Positions 33,106 to 40,518 of a stretch of 64,000 bases of DNA are shown here, piece after piece. The notes under the pieces were generated by a model. The model did not search any database. It saw only the letters and a list, made by a program, of their open reading frames with translations, and was not told the DNA's origin. The position numbers and the translations under genes were made by a program. Source of the stretch: an uncultured Clostridia bacterium (lineage in GTDB: Bacteria > Bacillota > Clostridia > Oscillospirales > Ruminococcaceae); contig CAMELR010000001.1 of NCBI GenBank assembly GCA_945923775.1, forward strand, positions 1 through 64,000. The letters run 5' to 3'. Positions within the stretch are counted from its first letter, which is position 1; each line of letters starts with the position of its first letter.

Positions 33106-34032
33106 TCATTCCTTGACAACGTGTACGTCGAGCTGGTCGAACGGAATTGATATCCCCGCCGCTGTAAACGCTGCGCGGATATCCTCCATCGTCTGGAAGT
33201 ACACGCTCCAGTAATCGGCGCACTCGCACCACGGACGCACCGCAATGTTTATCGAGCTTGCCGCATGCTCCAGCATTCTTACTGTCGGCGCGGGATCCCT
33301 GAGTATCAGCTCGTTGCGGCTGAGTACCTCGTTGATGACCCTCTGCGCCTTCTCGAAATCGTCGTCGTAGCTTATCGAGAATACCATATCCACGCGGCGG
33401 ATCCCGTTGCCGTTGTTGTTCGTGACGGTCGCGCCGGAAACCTGCCCGTTGGGTATGAATATCGCCTGGTTGGAGTCGGAATCCAGCCTGGTGTACAGTA
33501 TCGTGATCTGCTTTACGGTGCCGCTCACGCCTGCAACTGAGATGTAGTCGCCTATCTTGAACGGCTTGTTTATCATCAGCATTATTCCGCCTGCAACATT
33601 CGAAAGGCTGTTCTGCAATGCAAGGCCTATCGCAACGCCGGCGGTGCCGATAACGGTAACGATCGAGGTCGCGGGAATTCCCAGCGTGCTCAGAACCACG
33701 GTTATCAGCAGAACGTACAGCACGATCTTACAGCACTGCTTTGTGAAGTTAGTGACGGTCAGGTCGAGCCGCGTGCGGTCGAGTCCCTTGCTGATGAGCT
33801 TCAGCACCAGCTTGCAGACTATCAGACCGACTATCAGCACGATGATCGCAAGGATTATCGTCGGAACTGCGTTCACTATCGCGTTCCACATGTTCTGGAA
33901 GAACTCGCTGAGCTTGCTCACCGTTTCCTCCGGGTGTTCAACGAGGTCGTGAACTGCGTCGTTTATCGTCGCTTCGTGCGTTGTCGCTTCAGCAGTTGCC
34001 GCAGCGGTCGAAATCAAATTCAGCATGCTCAC
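33106..34032 (-). CDS. MscS-family mechanosensitive channel
   Basis: A 308-residue membrane protein. Three N-terminal hydrophobic helices (about 55-80, 95-125, 128-150) lead into the pore helix and signature GVAIGLALQNSLSNVAGGIMLMINKPFKIGD, split at about 132-162, then the beta domain (FIPNGQVSGATVTNNN) and a C-terminal alpha-beta domain. The GTG at 34032 follows GAGGGAGCTGTTCAA and overlaps the ACT gene stop (GTGA). Small MscS proteins release osmolytes; in Corynebacterium an MscS relative exports glutamate. Its place in a lysine-controlled operon suggests amino-acid efflux, which is inference. Confidence 0.9.
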   Translation of the reverse strand: MSMLNLISTAAATAEATTHEATINDAVHDLVEHPEETVSKLSEFFQNMWNAIVNAVPTIILAIIVLIVGLIVCKLVLKLISKGLDRTRLDLTVTNFTKQCCKIVLYVLLITVVLSTLGIPATSIVTVIGTAGVAIGLALQNSLSNVAGGIMLMINKPFKIGDYISVAGVSGTVKQITILYTRLDSDSNQAIFIPNGQVSGATVTNNNGNGIRRVDMVFSISYDDDFEKAQRVINEVLSRNELILRDPAPTVRMLEHAASSINIAVRPWCECADYWSVYFQTMEDIRAAFTAAGISIPFDQLDVHVVKE

Positions 34033-34475
34033 TTGAACAGCTCCCTCAGACCTGCCTCAGCCGCCTCGCCGTCGCTTTCGCGGATAAGTACGGAAATCTC
34101 GTCAACCCCAGTGGTTATCAGAAGTATCATCGCGTCTATCTTGTTCAGCAGGTTGAACACCTTCGCTGCAAATCCCGCCTGAGCTTCCATCTCGCCGGTC
34201 TTAATAACGATCTTGCGGTTGCTGCTGTTGATCATCGGAGTGATGTCGTGCTTCTCCTTCAGGTGCTTGACCACGGTCAGGAGCTTCGGCATATCGTCGT
34301 CGTCCAGCGTAAATCCGAAGCCGAAACGCTCAGATGTCGGCGCGGTCATGGAGATCATGTCGATGTTGATACCTGCCTCTGCGACTGCGGTCAGGGTGTC
34401 CTCCATGATGGTCTTGTACAGCGGTACGTTGTTGAAAGTTACTGCTGATACGTTTTCTGTTACTGTGATATTCAT
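34029..34475 (-). CDS. Stand-alone tandem ACT domain protein
   Basis: A 148-residue protein made of two ACT-like beta-alpha repeats: VSAVTFNNVPLYKTIMEDTLTAVAEAGINIDMISM (about 9-43) and KIVIKTGEMEAQAGFAAKVFNLLNKIDAMILLITTGVDEISVLI (about 87-130). This resembles the regulatory C-terminal half of aspartokinase without the kinase. It lies 2 bp after dapB. It may sense lysine or threonine, or act in trans on an aspartokinase encoded elsewhere; neither can be shown here. Confidence 0.82.
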   Translation of the reverse strand: MNITVTENVSAVTFNNVPLYKTIMEDTLTAVAEAGINIDMISMTAPTSERFGFGFTLDDDDMPKLLTVVKHLKEKHDITPMINSSNRKIVIKTGEMEAQAGFAAKVFNLLNKIDAMILLITTGVDEISVLIRESDGEAAEAGLRELFK

Positions 34476-34477
34476 TG

Positions 34478-35236
34478 TCAGCCCTCCTTGATAAGATCAG
34501 ACATTGCATACATTCCAGCAGGCTTGCCCGCAAGGAATACTGCGGCGTTGACCGCTCCGTTTGCGAAAACCTCTCTCGACTGCGCCGAATGCGACAGCGT
34601 GATGACCTCGTCGTGTCCGGCGAAAATAATGTCGTGCTCGCCGACGATAGTACCGCCGCGGATAGCGTGCATTCCTATCTCGTCCTTGTCGCGGGGCTTT
34701 CTAACGCTGTGGCGGTCGTATACGAAATGATCCTTGCCGCCCAGCTCCTCGTTGATGGCTTCCGCTATCATGATGGCAGTGCCGGAGGGCGCGTCCTTCT
34801 TCTGGTTGTGGTGCTTCTCAACGATCTCAATATCGAACTGACCGCCGAGTATCTGTGTAGCCTTGCGTGCAAGCTCCACGAGCAGGTTGATTCCCAGCGA
34901 CATGTTGAACGTGAAGAACACCGGCACCTGAGCGGAAGCCGCGGTGATCTGCGCACGCTCCTCGTCGGTGTAGCCAGTGGTGGCGAGCACCAGCGGAACG
35001 TTGTTCATCTTGCCGTAGCTGAGCAGGTCAGGAAGCGCGGAGGGGTGTGAGAAGTCGATGATAACATCGGGCTTTTCGGGCATGTCGAACACCTTGGTGT
35101 ACACCGGGAATTCGTCGTACTGATCGCCGAGCTTGTCGATTCCGGCGATGATGGTGCAGTCCGCGCGGTCCTTAACGAGACCCGCGATCACTCTGCCCAT
35201 TCTTCCGCATGCGCCTGTTATTGCGATTCTAGTCAT
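34478..35236 (-). CDS. dapB: 4-hydroxy-tetrahydrodipicolinate reductase
   Basis: A 252-residue NAD(P)H-dependent reductase with ITGACGRMGRVIAGL (about 5-19), DFSHPSALPDLL (about 61-72), ATTGYTDEERAQI, the catalytic EKHHNQKKDAPSGTA (about 141-155) and GEHDIIFAG. It reduces the DapA product in diaminopimelate and lysine synthesis. The 83-bp gap to dapA holds a 9-bp hairpin. Confidence 0.95.
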   Translation of the reverse strand: MTRIAITGACGRMGRVIAGLVKDRADCTIIAGIDKLGDQYDEFPVYTKVFDMPEKPDVIIDFSHPSALPDLLSYGKMNNVPLVLATTGYTDEERAQITAASAQVPVFFTFNMSLGINLLVELARKATQILGGQFDIEIVEKHHNQKKDAPSGTAIMIAEAINEELGGKDHFVYDRHSVRKPRDKDEIGMHAIRGGTIVGEHDIIFAGHDEVITLSHSAQSREVFANGAVNAAVFLAGKPAGMYAMSDLIKEG

Positions 35237-35281
35237 TTGTAATTCCTTTCAGATTTTTGCAGAAATGCCAGTTAGCATATC

Positions 35282-35312
35282 GGGCGGAAGCATTTGATTC
35301 CGCCTTCCGCCC
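35282..35312 (-). other. Intercistronic hairpin between dapA and dapB
   Basis: On the minus strand GGGCGGAAG (35304-35312) pairs perfectly with CTTCCGCCC (35282-35290) over 13 nt. No T-tract follows, so it is more likely an mRNA-stability or processing element than a terminator. Confidence 0.55.
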
Positions 35313-35319
35313 GCATTAT

Positions 35320-36213
35320 TTACTTTATTGCGCCGACTAATCCGAGCGGCTCCATCGTGCTTCTGAGCTTTGCAATCTGCTCGTCGGACATGGAACACAG
35401 CGGAAGTCTGCACTCGCCTGCCTTGAAGCCCATGATGTTCAGAGCCTCCTTGACAGGGATAGGGTTGACGTCCATGAACAGAGCCTTCTCGAACGCCAGT
35501 ATCTTAGCCTGGATAGCGAGCGCCTCAGCCTGCTTGCCTGCGTTGAACAGAGCGACTTCGTCGTGCTTCTCCTTCGGCATGAGGTTGGAGGTCACGGAGA
35601 TAACGCCCTTTCCGCCGAGGGAAAGAATCGGCATTACCTGGTCGTCGTTGCCGGAATAGATGTCGAGATCTGTATAAGCTGCAATTTCAGCCGCGAGGGA
35701 CATATTGCCGCTTGCTTCCTTTGTTGCAACGATGTTCGGAACCTTTGCAAGCTCCTTGTAGGTGTCAATGGAGATATTGCAGCCGGTACGGCTGGGTACG
35801 TTGTAAAGGATTATCGGAATCTTCACGCTGTTTGCAATAGCTGTGAAGTGCTTTACCAGTCCGCGCTGGGAAGCCTTGTTGTAATAGGGCGTTACCTGAA
35901 GCAGAGCGTCCGCGCCGAGCTTTTCAGCGGCAACGGAAAGTCTGATGCCGTGCGCCGTATCGTTCGCGCCGGTTCCGGCAATTACGGGAACGCGGTGAGC
36001 GACCTTCTTAACAGCGTAGCCGATGCACTCGAGGTGCTCCTCGTCGGGCATGGTGGAAGCCTCGCCGGTGGTGCCGCATACTACGAGCGCGTCTGCACCG
36101 TTGGCTATCTGGAACTCGATGAGCTTGCCGAACTCGTCGTAATTGATTGAGCCGTCAGCGTTCATCGGGGTGGCGATGGCGGTGCCTACGCCGGTAAATA
36201 TAGTCTTTTTCAT
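35320..36213 (-). CDS. dapA: 4-hydroxy-tetrahydrodipicolinate synthase
   Basis: A 297-residue TIM-barrel aldolase: GVGTAIATPMNADGSINYD near the N-terminus, CGTTGEASTM (about 46-55), GTGANDT, the Tyr of LYNVPSRTG (about 137-145) and the Schiff-base Lys of VATKEASGN (about 161-169). It condenses pyruvate with aspartate semialdehyde, the first committed lysine step. It lies 22 bp after asd. Confidence 0.95.
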   Translation of the reverse strand: MKKTIFTGVGTAIATPMNADGSINYDEFGKLIEFQIANGADALVVCGTTGEASTMPDEEHLECIGYAVKKVAHRVPVIAGTGANDTAHGIRLSVAAEKLGADALLQVTPYYNKASQRGLVKHFTAIANSVKIPIILYNVPSRTGCNISIDTYKELAKVPNIVATKEASGNMSLAAEIAAYTDLDIYSGNDDQVMPILSLGGKGVISVTSNLMPKEKHDEVALFNAGKQAEALAIQAKILAFEKALFMDVNPIPVKEALNIMGFKAGECRLPLCSMSDEQIAKLRSTMEPLGLVGAIK

Positions 36214-36235
36214 GGGTTATCCTTTCACGGAGATA

Positions 36236-37318
36236 TCAGTCCAGGTAGCCCTTTGCAGCAAGCAGCTCAGCCATTTCAACGGCTCCGCCTGCGGCGCCTC
36301 TCAGGGTGTTGTGAGAAAGGCACACGAACTTGTAATCGAACATTGTATCGGGGCGCAGTCTGCCGACGGATACAGCCATACCGCCCTCAAGGTTGCGGTG
36401 CAGCTTAGCCTGCGGCATGTTGTCCTCCTCGAAATAGTGAATGAACTGCTTCGGAGCAGACGGCAGCTTCAGAGCCTGCGGCTCGCCTGCGTACTCAGCC
36501 CAGATCTTCTTGATCTCGTCCATGGAGGGCTTGTTCTCGAAGTTTACGAATACGGCTGCGAAGTGACCGTTGGAAACCGGAACTCTCAGGCACTGTGTGG
36601 TGATCAGCGGGGACTGAGCCTTTACGATCTCATTGCCCTCGATGTGGCCCCATACCTTCAGCGGCTCCTGCTCGGACTTCTCTTCCTCGCCGCCGATGTA
36701 CGGGATAAGGTTATCTACCATCTCAGGCCAGGTCTCAAAGGTCTTGCCGGCGCCGGAAATTGCCTGGTATGTGCAAGCGAGGATATTCTTGATGCCGAAC
36801 TTTCTCAGCGGGGAGAGAGCCGGAACGTAGCTCTGAATGGAGCAGTTGGACTTTACGGAGATAAAGCCGCGCTTTGTGCCGAGGCGCTTCTTCTGAGCGT
36901 CGATGATGGCAGCGTGGTCTGCGTTGACCTCCGGAATGATCATCGGAACGTCGGGAGTGAAGCGGTTAGCGGAGTTGTTGGACATTACCGGGCACTCTGC
37001 CTTTGCGTATCTCTCCTCGAGAGCCTTGATCTCGTCCTTCTTCATATCAACAGCGCAGAAAACGAAATCAACCATGGAAGCGATCTTGTCAACATCTGCG
37101 GTAGCGTCCATGATAACGATGTCCTCCATGCTCTTGGGCATGGGAGTGTCCATCAGCCAGCGGGAGCCTACGGCCTCTTTGTAGGTCTTGCCAGCGGAGC
37201 GGGGAGAAGCTGCGAGTGCAACTACATGGAACCAGGGGTGGTTTTCAAGCAGGGTAGCAAAACGCTGACCTACCATACCTGTTGCGCCGATTATACCGAC
37301 ATTGTACTTTTCTTTCAT
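36236..37318 (-). CDS. asd: Aspartate-semialdehyde dehydrogenase (archaeal/fungal-type)
   Basis: A 360-residue protein beginning MKEKYNVGIIGATGMVGQRF, with NSANRF (about 107-112), the catalytic Cys in VKSNCSIQSYVPAL (about 147-160), AISGAGKTFETWPEM and a substrate-site His region in GHFAAVFV. Length and motifs match the archaeal/fungal branch of ASADH rather than the E. coli branch. The ATG at 37318 follows AGAAAGGAAACATTCCC. First structural gene behind the lysine riboswitch. Confidence 0.93.
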   Translation of the reverse strand: MKEKYNVGIIGATGMVGQRFATLLENHPWFHVVALAASPRSAGKTYKEAVGSRWLMDTPMPKSMEDIVIMDATADVDKIASMVDFVFCAVDMKKDEIKALEERYAKAECPVMSNNSANRFTPDVPMIIPEVNADHAAIIDAQKKRLGTKRGFISVKSNCSIQSYVPALSPLRKFGIKNILACTYQAISGAGKTFETWPEMVDNLIPYIGGEEEKSEQEPLKVWGHIEGNEIVKAQSPLITTQCLRVPVSNGHFAAVFVNFENKPSMDEIKKIWAEYAGEPQALKLPSAPKQFIHYFEEDNMPQAKLHRNLEGGMAVSVGRLRPDTMFDYKFVCLSHNTLRGAAGGAVEMAELLAAKGYLD

Positions 37319-37345
37319 GGGAATGTTTCCTTTCTCTTTTTGCAA

Positions 37346-37566
37346 TAAATAAAGCCGATGGAGTATAGTTCATCGGCTGGTTTGATATCGTATCGTATAT
37401 GTATGCGATAGCTCTCCATCAGACCGATGACAGCCGTACGCCTGTTCAACGTGCAGCCAGATATGCACACCACGGATCGTGCATTCTTCGGCGGTAAGCC
37501 TTTCGCGCAGCCGGTCTCCGCAGACCGCTATGGACGCGCTACTGATCTGTTCCGCACCTCTATCAG
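37346..37566 (-). ncRNA. Lysine riboswitch (L box) upstream of asd
   Basis: Reading the minus strand from about 37566 to 37405: the P1 arms GATAG and CTATC close the element. Inside are the L-box landmarks AGAGGTGCGG, CAGTAGCGCG, GAAAGGCTTACCGCCGAAG, GGCTGCACG and GGCTGTCATCGGTCTGATGG then AGAGCTATC. Downstream AGCCGATG (37371-37378) pairs with CATCGGCT (37353-37360) before TTATTTATT, a terminator; the ATCGG of the aptamer 3' side could pair alternatively. High lysine should close transcription of asd-dapA-dapB-ACT-mscS. Assigned by conserved-segment reading, without a covariance search. Confidence 0.9.
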
Positions 37567-37609
37567 CGGGACGATAAGTCCCCATGAGTCAATTACTCAT
37601 TACCATATT

Positions 37610-37638
37610 ATTTTAGCACATAACCGCATTGTTGTCAA
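37610..37638 (-). promoter_or_regulatory. Promoter of the lysine operon
   Basis: On the minus strand TTGACA (37633-37638), 17-bp spacer, TAAAAT (37610-37615), about 45 bp before the riboswitch. The rest of the 453-bp region 37319-37771 holds the riboswitch and the divergent queA promoter. Confidence 0.82.
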
Positions 37639-37705
37639 CCCCCATTCGTATAAATATTCTTCAATTACGGCGAGGATTTTGTTGAATTTCAACAACGATT
37701 AAAAA

Positions 37706-37734
37706 TTGATTTATCCGTCGGTTTATGGTACAAT
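37706..37734 (+). promoter_or_regulatory. Promoter of queA
   Basis: TTGATT (37706-37711), 17-bp spacer, TACAAT (37729-37734), about 38 bp before the queA start. Confidence 0.75.
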
Positions 37735-37771
37735 AGAGTATACGCTAATCTATGAAAAAGGAATGTAAATT

Positions 37772-38863
37772 ATGACGATGCTAAAATCCGATTTTAACTA
37801 TGATCTTCCCGAGGAACTCATCGCGCAGACTCCGGTCGAGCCGCGGGACAGCTCCCGGCTGATGGCAATCGACCGCTCCACCGGCGAGATAAGCCACAGG
37901 CACTTCTACGACATCGCGGATTACCTGAACCCCGGCGACCTGCTCGTGATGAACGACAGCAAGGTTTTCCCGGCGCGTATATACGGCACCAAGCGCGGCA
38001 CCGGCGCCCACGTTGAGTTTCTCCTGCTGAAGCGCCTGAGCCTCACTGAATGGGAGACGCTGGTACACCCCGGAAAGCGTCTCAAGCCGGGCACCATCGT
38101 TGATTTCCCGGAGGGGCTTTCCGCTGAGATACTCGACATCGTGAACGAGGGAAACCGCCTTGTCCGCTTCTCGTTCGAGGGGGATTTCTTTGATATCCTC
38201 GACCGGATAGGTCAGATGCCGCTTCCGCCCTACATCACCGAGAAGCTCCAGGACAAGGACCGCTACAACACTATCTACTGCCGCGAGACCGGCTCCGCCG
38301 CCGCTCCCACCGCAGGTCTGCACTTCACGGAGAACGTGTTCCGCAAGCTCGCGGACAAGGGCGTTGACACCGCCTACGTCACGCTTCACGTTGGGCTTGG
38401 AACATTCCGCCCGGTGAAGGAGGACAACATTCTCGACCACAAAATGCACGTGGAGCACTACTCCGTTCCGGAGATAACCGCTGAAAAAATACGCCGCTGC
38501 AAGGCAAACGGCGGCCGCGTGATATCCGTCGGGACTACCTCCTGCCGCACGCTGGAATCCGCCGCGGGCGTTCAGCCGGAGCTTTTCACCCCGACCGAAG
38601 CCGACAAGGGAACCTCCCCGCTGACCGGTTCGAACTCCCCGATACTCACACAGGACACCGGAATCTTCATCTACCCCGGCTACGAATTCAAGGTCATCGA
38701 CGGGCTGATAACCAACTTCCACCTGCCTGAAAGCACGCTCATAATGCTCGTCAGCGCGTTCCTCGGACGCGAAAAGACGCTCCACGCCTACGAGGTCGCC
38801 GTGAAGGAGCGCTACAGGTTCTTCTCGTTCGGCGACGCCATGTACATCGGCGACATCAAGTAA
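37772..38863 (+). CDS. queA: S-adenosylmethionine:tRNA ribosyltransferase-isomerase
   Basis: A 363-residue QueA with [22 protein letters not shown] split at about 8-29, [13 protein letters not shown] (about 59-71), [10 protein letters not shown] (about 178-187), VGLGTFRPV and [18 protein letters not shown] (about 318-335). It transfers the ribosyl group of AdoMet to 7-aminomethyl-7-deazaguanine tRNA, forming epoxyqueuosine. Tgt, the previous pathway enzyme, is encoded at 55.6-56.8 kb. The ATG at 37772 follows AAAGGAATGTAAATT; an ATG two codons later is equally possible. Confidence 0.95.
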   Translation: MTMLKSDFNYDLPEELIAQTPVEPRDSSRLMAIDRSTGEISHRHFYDIADYLNPGDLLVMNDSKVFPARIYGTKRGTGAHVEFLLLKRLSLTEWETLVHPGKRLKPGTIVDFPEGLSAEILDIVNEGNRLVRFSFEGDFFDILDRIGQMPLPPYITEKLQDKDRYNTIYCRETGSAAAPTAGLHFTENVFRKLADKGVDTAYVTLHVGLGTFRPVKEDNILDHKMHVEHYSVPEITAEKIRRCKANGGRVISVGTTSCRTLESAAGVQPELFTPTEADKGTSPLTGSNSPILTQDTGIFIYPGYEFKVIDGLITNFHLPESTLIMLVSAFLGREKTLHAYEVAVKERYRFFSFGDAMYIGDIK

Positions 38864-38873
38864 ATTACAAATC

Positions 38874-38906
38874 AGCGCTCTCCGGCTGCGGAGGGCGCTA
38901 TTTTTT
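38874..38906 (+). terminator. Terminator of queA
   Basis: AGCGCTCTCCG (38874-38884) pairs with CGGAGGGCGCT (38889-38899), 11 bp with one U-G pair and a 4-nt loop, followed by ATTTTTTG. Confidence 0.85.
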
Positions 38907-38916
38907 GCCATTTCAG

Positions 38917-39030
38917 GAGAAATACATCATTCGTTCGGTCGAATTGCACAATTTATTAACACATATTTCTCTCTGGCACAGGAAATAATTCGCCATCTAT
39001 CATAAAACTGTCACAGAAATAATGTATAAT
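38917..39030 (+). promoter_or_regulatory. Upstream region of the VTC/DUF4956 cluster
   Basis: TATAAT at 39025-39030 is a good -10 box, but no good -35 lies 16-18 bp upstream (ATAAAA at 39002-39007). Upstream are a distant inverted repeat GAGAAATA (38917-38924) / TATTTCTC (38964-38971), an inner ATTCG/CGAAT pair, and two GAAATAAT copies. A weak -35 plus repeats would fit activator control, which is inference. Confidence 0.45.
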
Positions 39031-39059
39031 GCATGTATACGAAAAGCGGGGTGAGCGGT

Positions 39060-39773
39060 ATGGCATATGCGAATACGTTTCAGCGTATGGAGATAAAGTA
39101 CCTGCTCACCAGTCAGCAGACCGAGGCGGTTCTTCAGAAAATTTCCGGCTTCATGATCGAGGACGAATACTCCTGCCAGACCGTCTGCTCGCTCTACTGC
39201 GATTCTCCGGACGACATACTCGCCCGGATCTCCCTTGACAAGCCTGTCTACAAGGAAAAGCTCCGGCTGCGCGCCTACGGTACTCCGACGGACGGCTCCC
39301 CGGTATTTCTCGAGATAAAAAAGAAGTACAGCGGAGTGGTCTACAAACGGCGTGTTTCCACGGACTTTGCGCAGGCTATGCGGTTCCTGACGGAAGGTAT
39401 AGCGCCGGAATCCGGCGACTACGTATCACGGCAGGTCACTGCTGAAATGACGCACATGATACGCCGCGACGGTCTGATACCCAGAGCCGCCGTATTCTAC
39501 GACCGCAGAGCCTTCCACGGCGCTGACGACCCGGAGCTACGGCTCACGCTCGACGGAAACATAAGGTTCCGGCTCGGCGATCTCGACCTACGGCACGGCA
39601 CCGACGGCGATACCCTCCCCGGGCAGCCGTTCCGGATAATGGAGATCAAGTCGGCTTCGTCGATTCCGCTGTGGCTCGCCGGTACTCTTTCCGAGCTTGG
39701 GATACGCCCTGGCTCGTTTTCAAAGTACGGCTCGGTTTACAAACAGCGCTTCCACGATCTTTGCACCACATAA
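39060..39773 (+). CDS. VTC-domain polyphosphate polymerase-like protein
   Basis: A 237-residue protein matching the VTC catalytic tunnel fold: RMEIKYLLTSQQTEAV near residues 9-24, LYCDSP (about 44-49), KEKLRLRAYG (about 68-77), FLEIKKKYSGVVYKRRV (about 87-103), FYDRRAF (about 146-152), IMEIKSASSIPLW (about 205-217) and SKYGSVYKQRF. In yeast Vtc4 the equivalent basic and Glu residues polymerise ATP gamma-phosphate. Unlike Vtc4 it has no SPX domain or membrane helices of its own. It heads a three-gene set with a DUF4956 membrane protein. The ATG at 39060 follows GGGGTGAGCGGT. Confidence 0.87.
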   Translation: MAYANTFQRMEIKYLLTSQQTEAVLQKISGFMIEDEYSCQTVCSLYCDSPDDILARISLDKPVYKEKLRLRAYGTPTDGSPVFLEIKKKYSGVVYKRRVSTDFAQAMRFLTEGIAPESGDYVSRQVTAEMTHMIRRDGLIPRAAVFYDRRAFHGADDPELRLTLDGNIRFRLGDLDLRHGTDGDTLPGQPFRIMEIKSASSIPLWLAGTLSELGIRPGSFSKYGSVYKQRFHDLCTT

Positions 39774-39794
39774 TTCTACTCTGGAGTGACAGTT

Positions 39795-40475
39795 TTGAAT
39801 AATTTCTTCGACACAATAATTAGTTCCGAGGGTCTGACGATAACCTCAATGCTCATCTGCACGGCGGCTTCCCTGCTTCTGGGACTTGGCGCGGCGGCGG
39901 TCTACAGGCTCAGGACGCGGCAGCCTTCGCGAAATATGTTCGTGACCATTCTGGTGCTTCCCGCGCTGGTTCAGGCGGTAATCATGCTGGTCAACGGCTC
40001 TATCGGAGCCGGAGTTGCTGTCATGGGCGCGTTTAGCCTGGTAAGGTTCCGCTCGGCGCCCGGAAGTTCACGTGATATCTGCTTTATTTTCTACGCGGTC
40101 TGCATAGGTCTCGCGACAGGAATGGGGTACATCGCGTTCGCCGTCGTCATCGCTGTAGTGATCGGGCTGGTGCTCGCTGCGGTAAGCTCTACGCCGTGGT
40201 TCCGGAATGTTACGCGCCGGAAGCTGCTGCGCGTGCTTATTCCGGAGAACCTCGACTACACCGGAATTTTTGACGATATCTTCGACGAGTATCTTTCGGA
40301 ACACGAGCTTGTGCAGGTCAAGACCACCGCTATGGGTACGCTTTTCGACCTGCGCTACCAGATAACCGAGAAAGACCCCTCCCGCGAAAAGGAAATGATA
40401 GACCGCCTTCGCGAACGCAACGGAAATCTGACTATTTCCATCGCTGCCATGCCAGAATCGGCGGAACAGCTTTGA
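39795..40475 (+). CDS. DUF4956 membrane protein
   Basis: A 226-residue protein with hydrophobic segments at about 16-36, 48-66, 70-82 and 95-130, the motif GAFSLVRFRSAPGSSRDICFIF split around residues 78-99, and a soluble C-terminal domain of about 90 residues (LLRVLIPENLDYTGIFDDIFDEYL...). The conserved core recalls MgtC/DUF4956 proteins. The start is taken as TTG at 39795 because the nearby GTG at 39786 lies inside the GGAGTGA ribosome site. The gene is 21 bp after the VTC gene; it may be the membrane partner or a channel for its product (inference). Confidence 0.82.
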   Translation: MNNFFDTIISSEGLTITSMLICTAASLLLGLGAAAVYRLRTRQPSRNMFVTILVLPALVQAVIMLVNGSIGAGVAVMGAFSLVRFRSAPGSSRDICFIFYAVCIGLATGMGYIAFAVVIAVVIGLVLAAVSSTPWFRNVTRRKLLRVLIPENLDYTGIFDDIFDEYLSEHELVQVKTTAMGTLFDLRYQITEKDPSREKEMIDRLRERNGNLTISIAAMPESAEQL

Positions 40476-40518
40476 ATTCACCACGCATTTTTCAGGCATT
40501 TATAAGGAGCATCACACT

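Noticed and set aside
37370-37585. A 71-codon minus-strand frame in the region upstream of asd.
   Set aside because: It coincides with the lysine riboswitch aptamer and terminator.
38627-38635. A tRNA T-loop-like GGTTCGAAC.
   Set aside because: It lies in frame inside queA and no cloverleaf can be formed around it.
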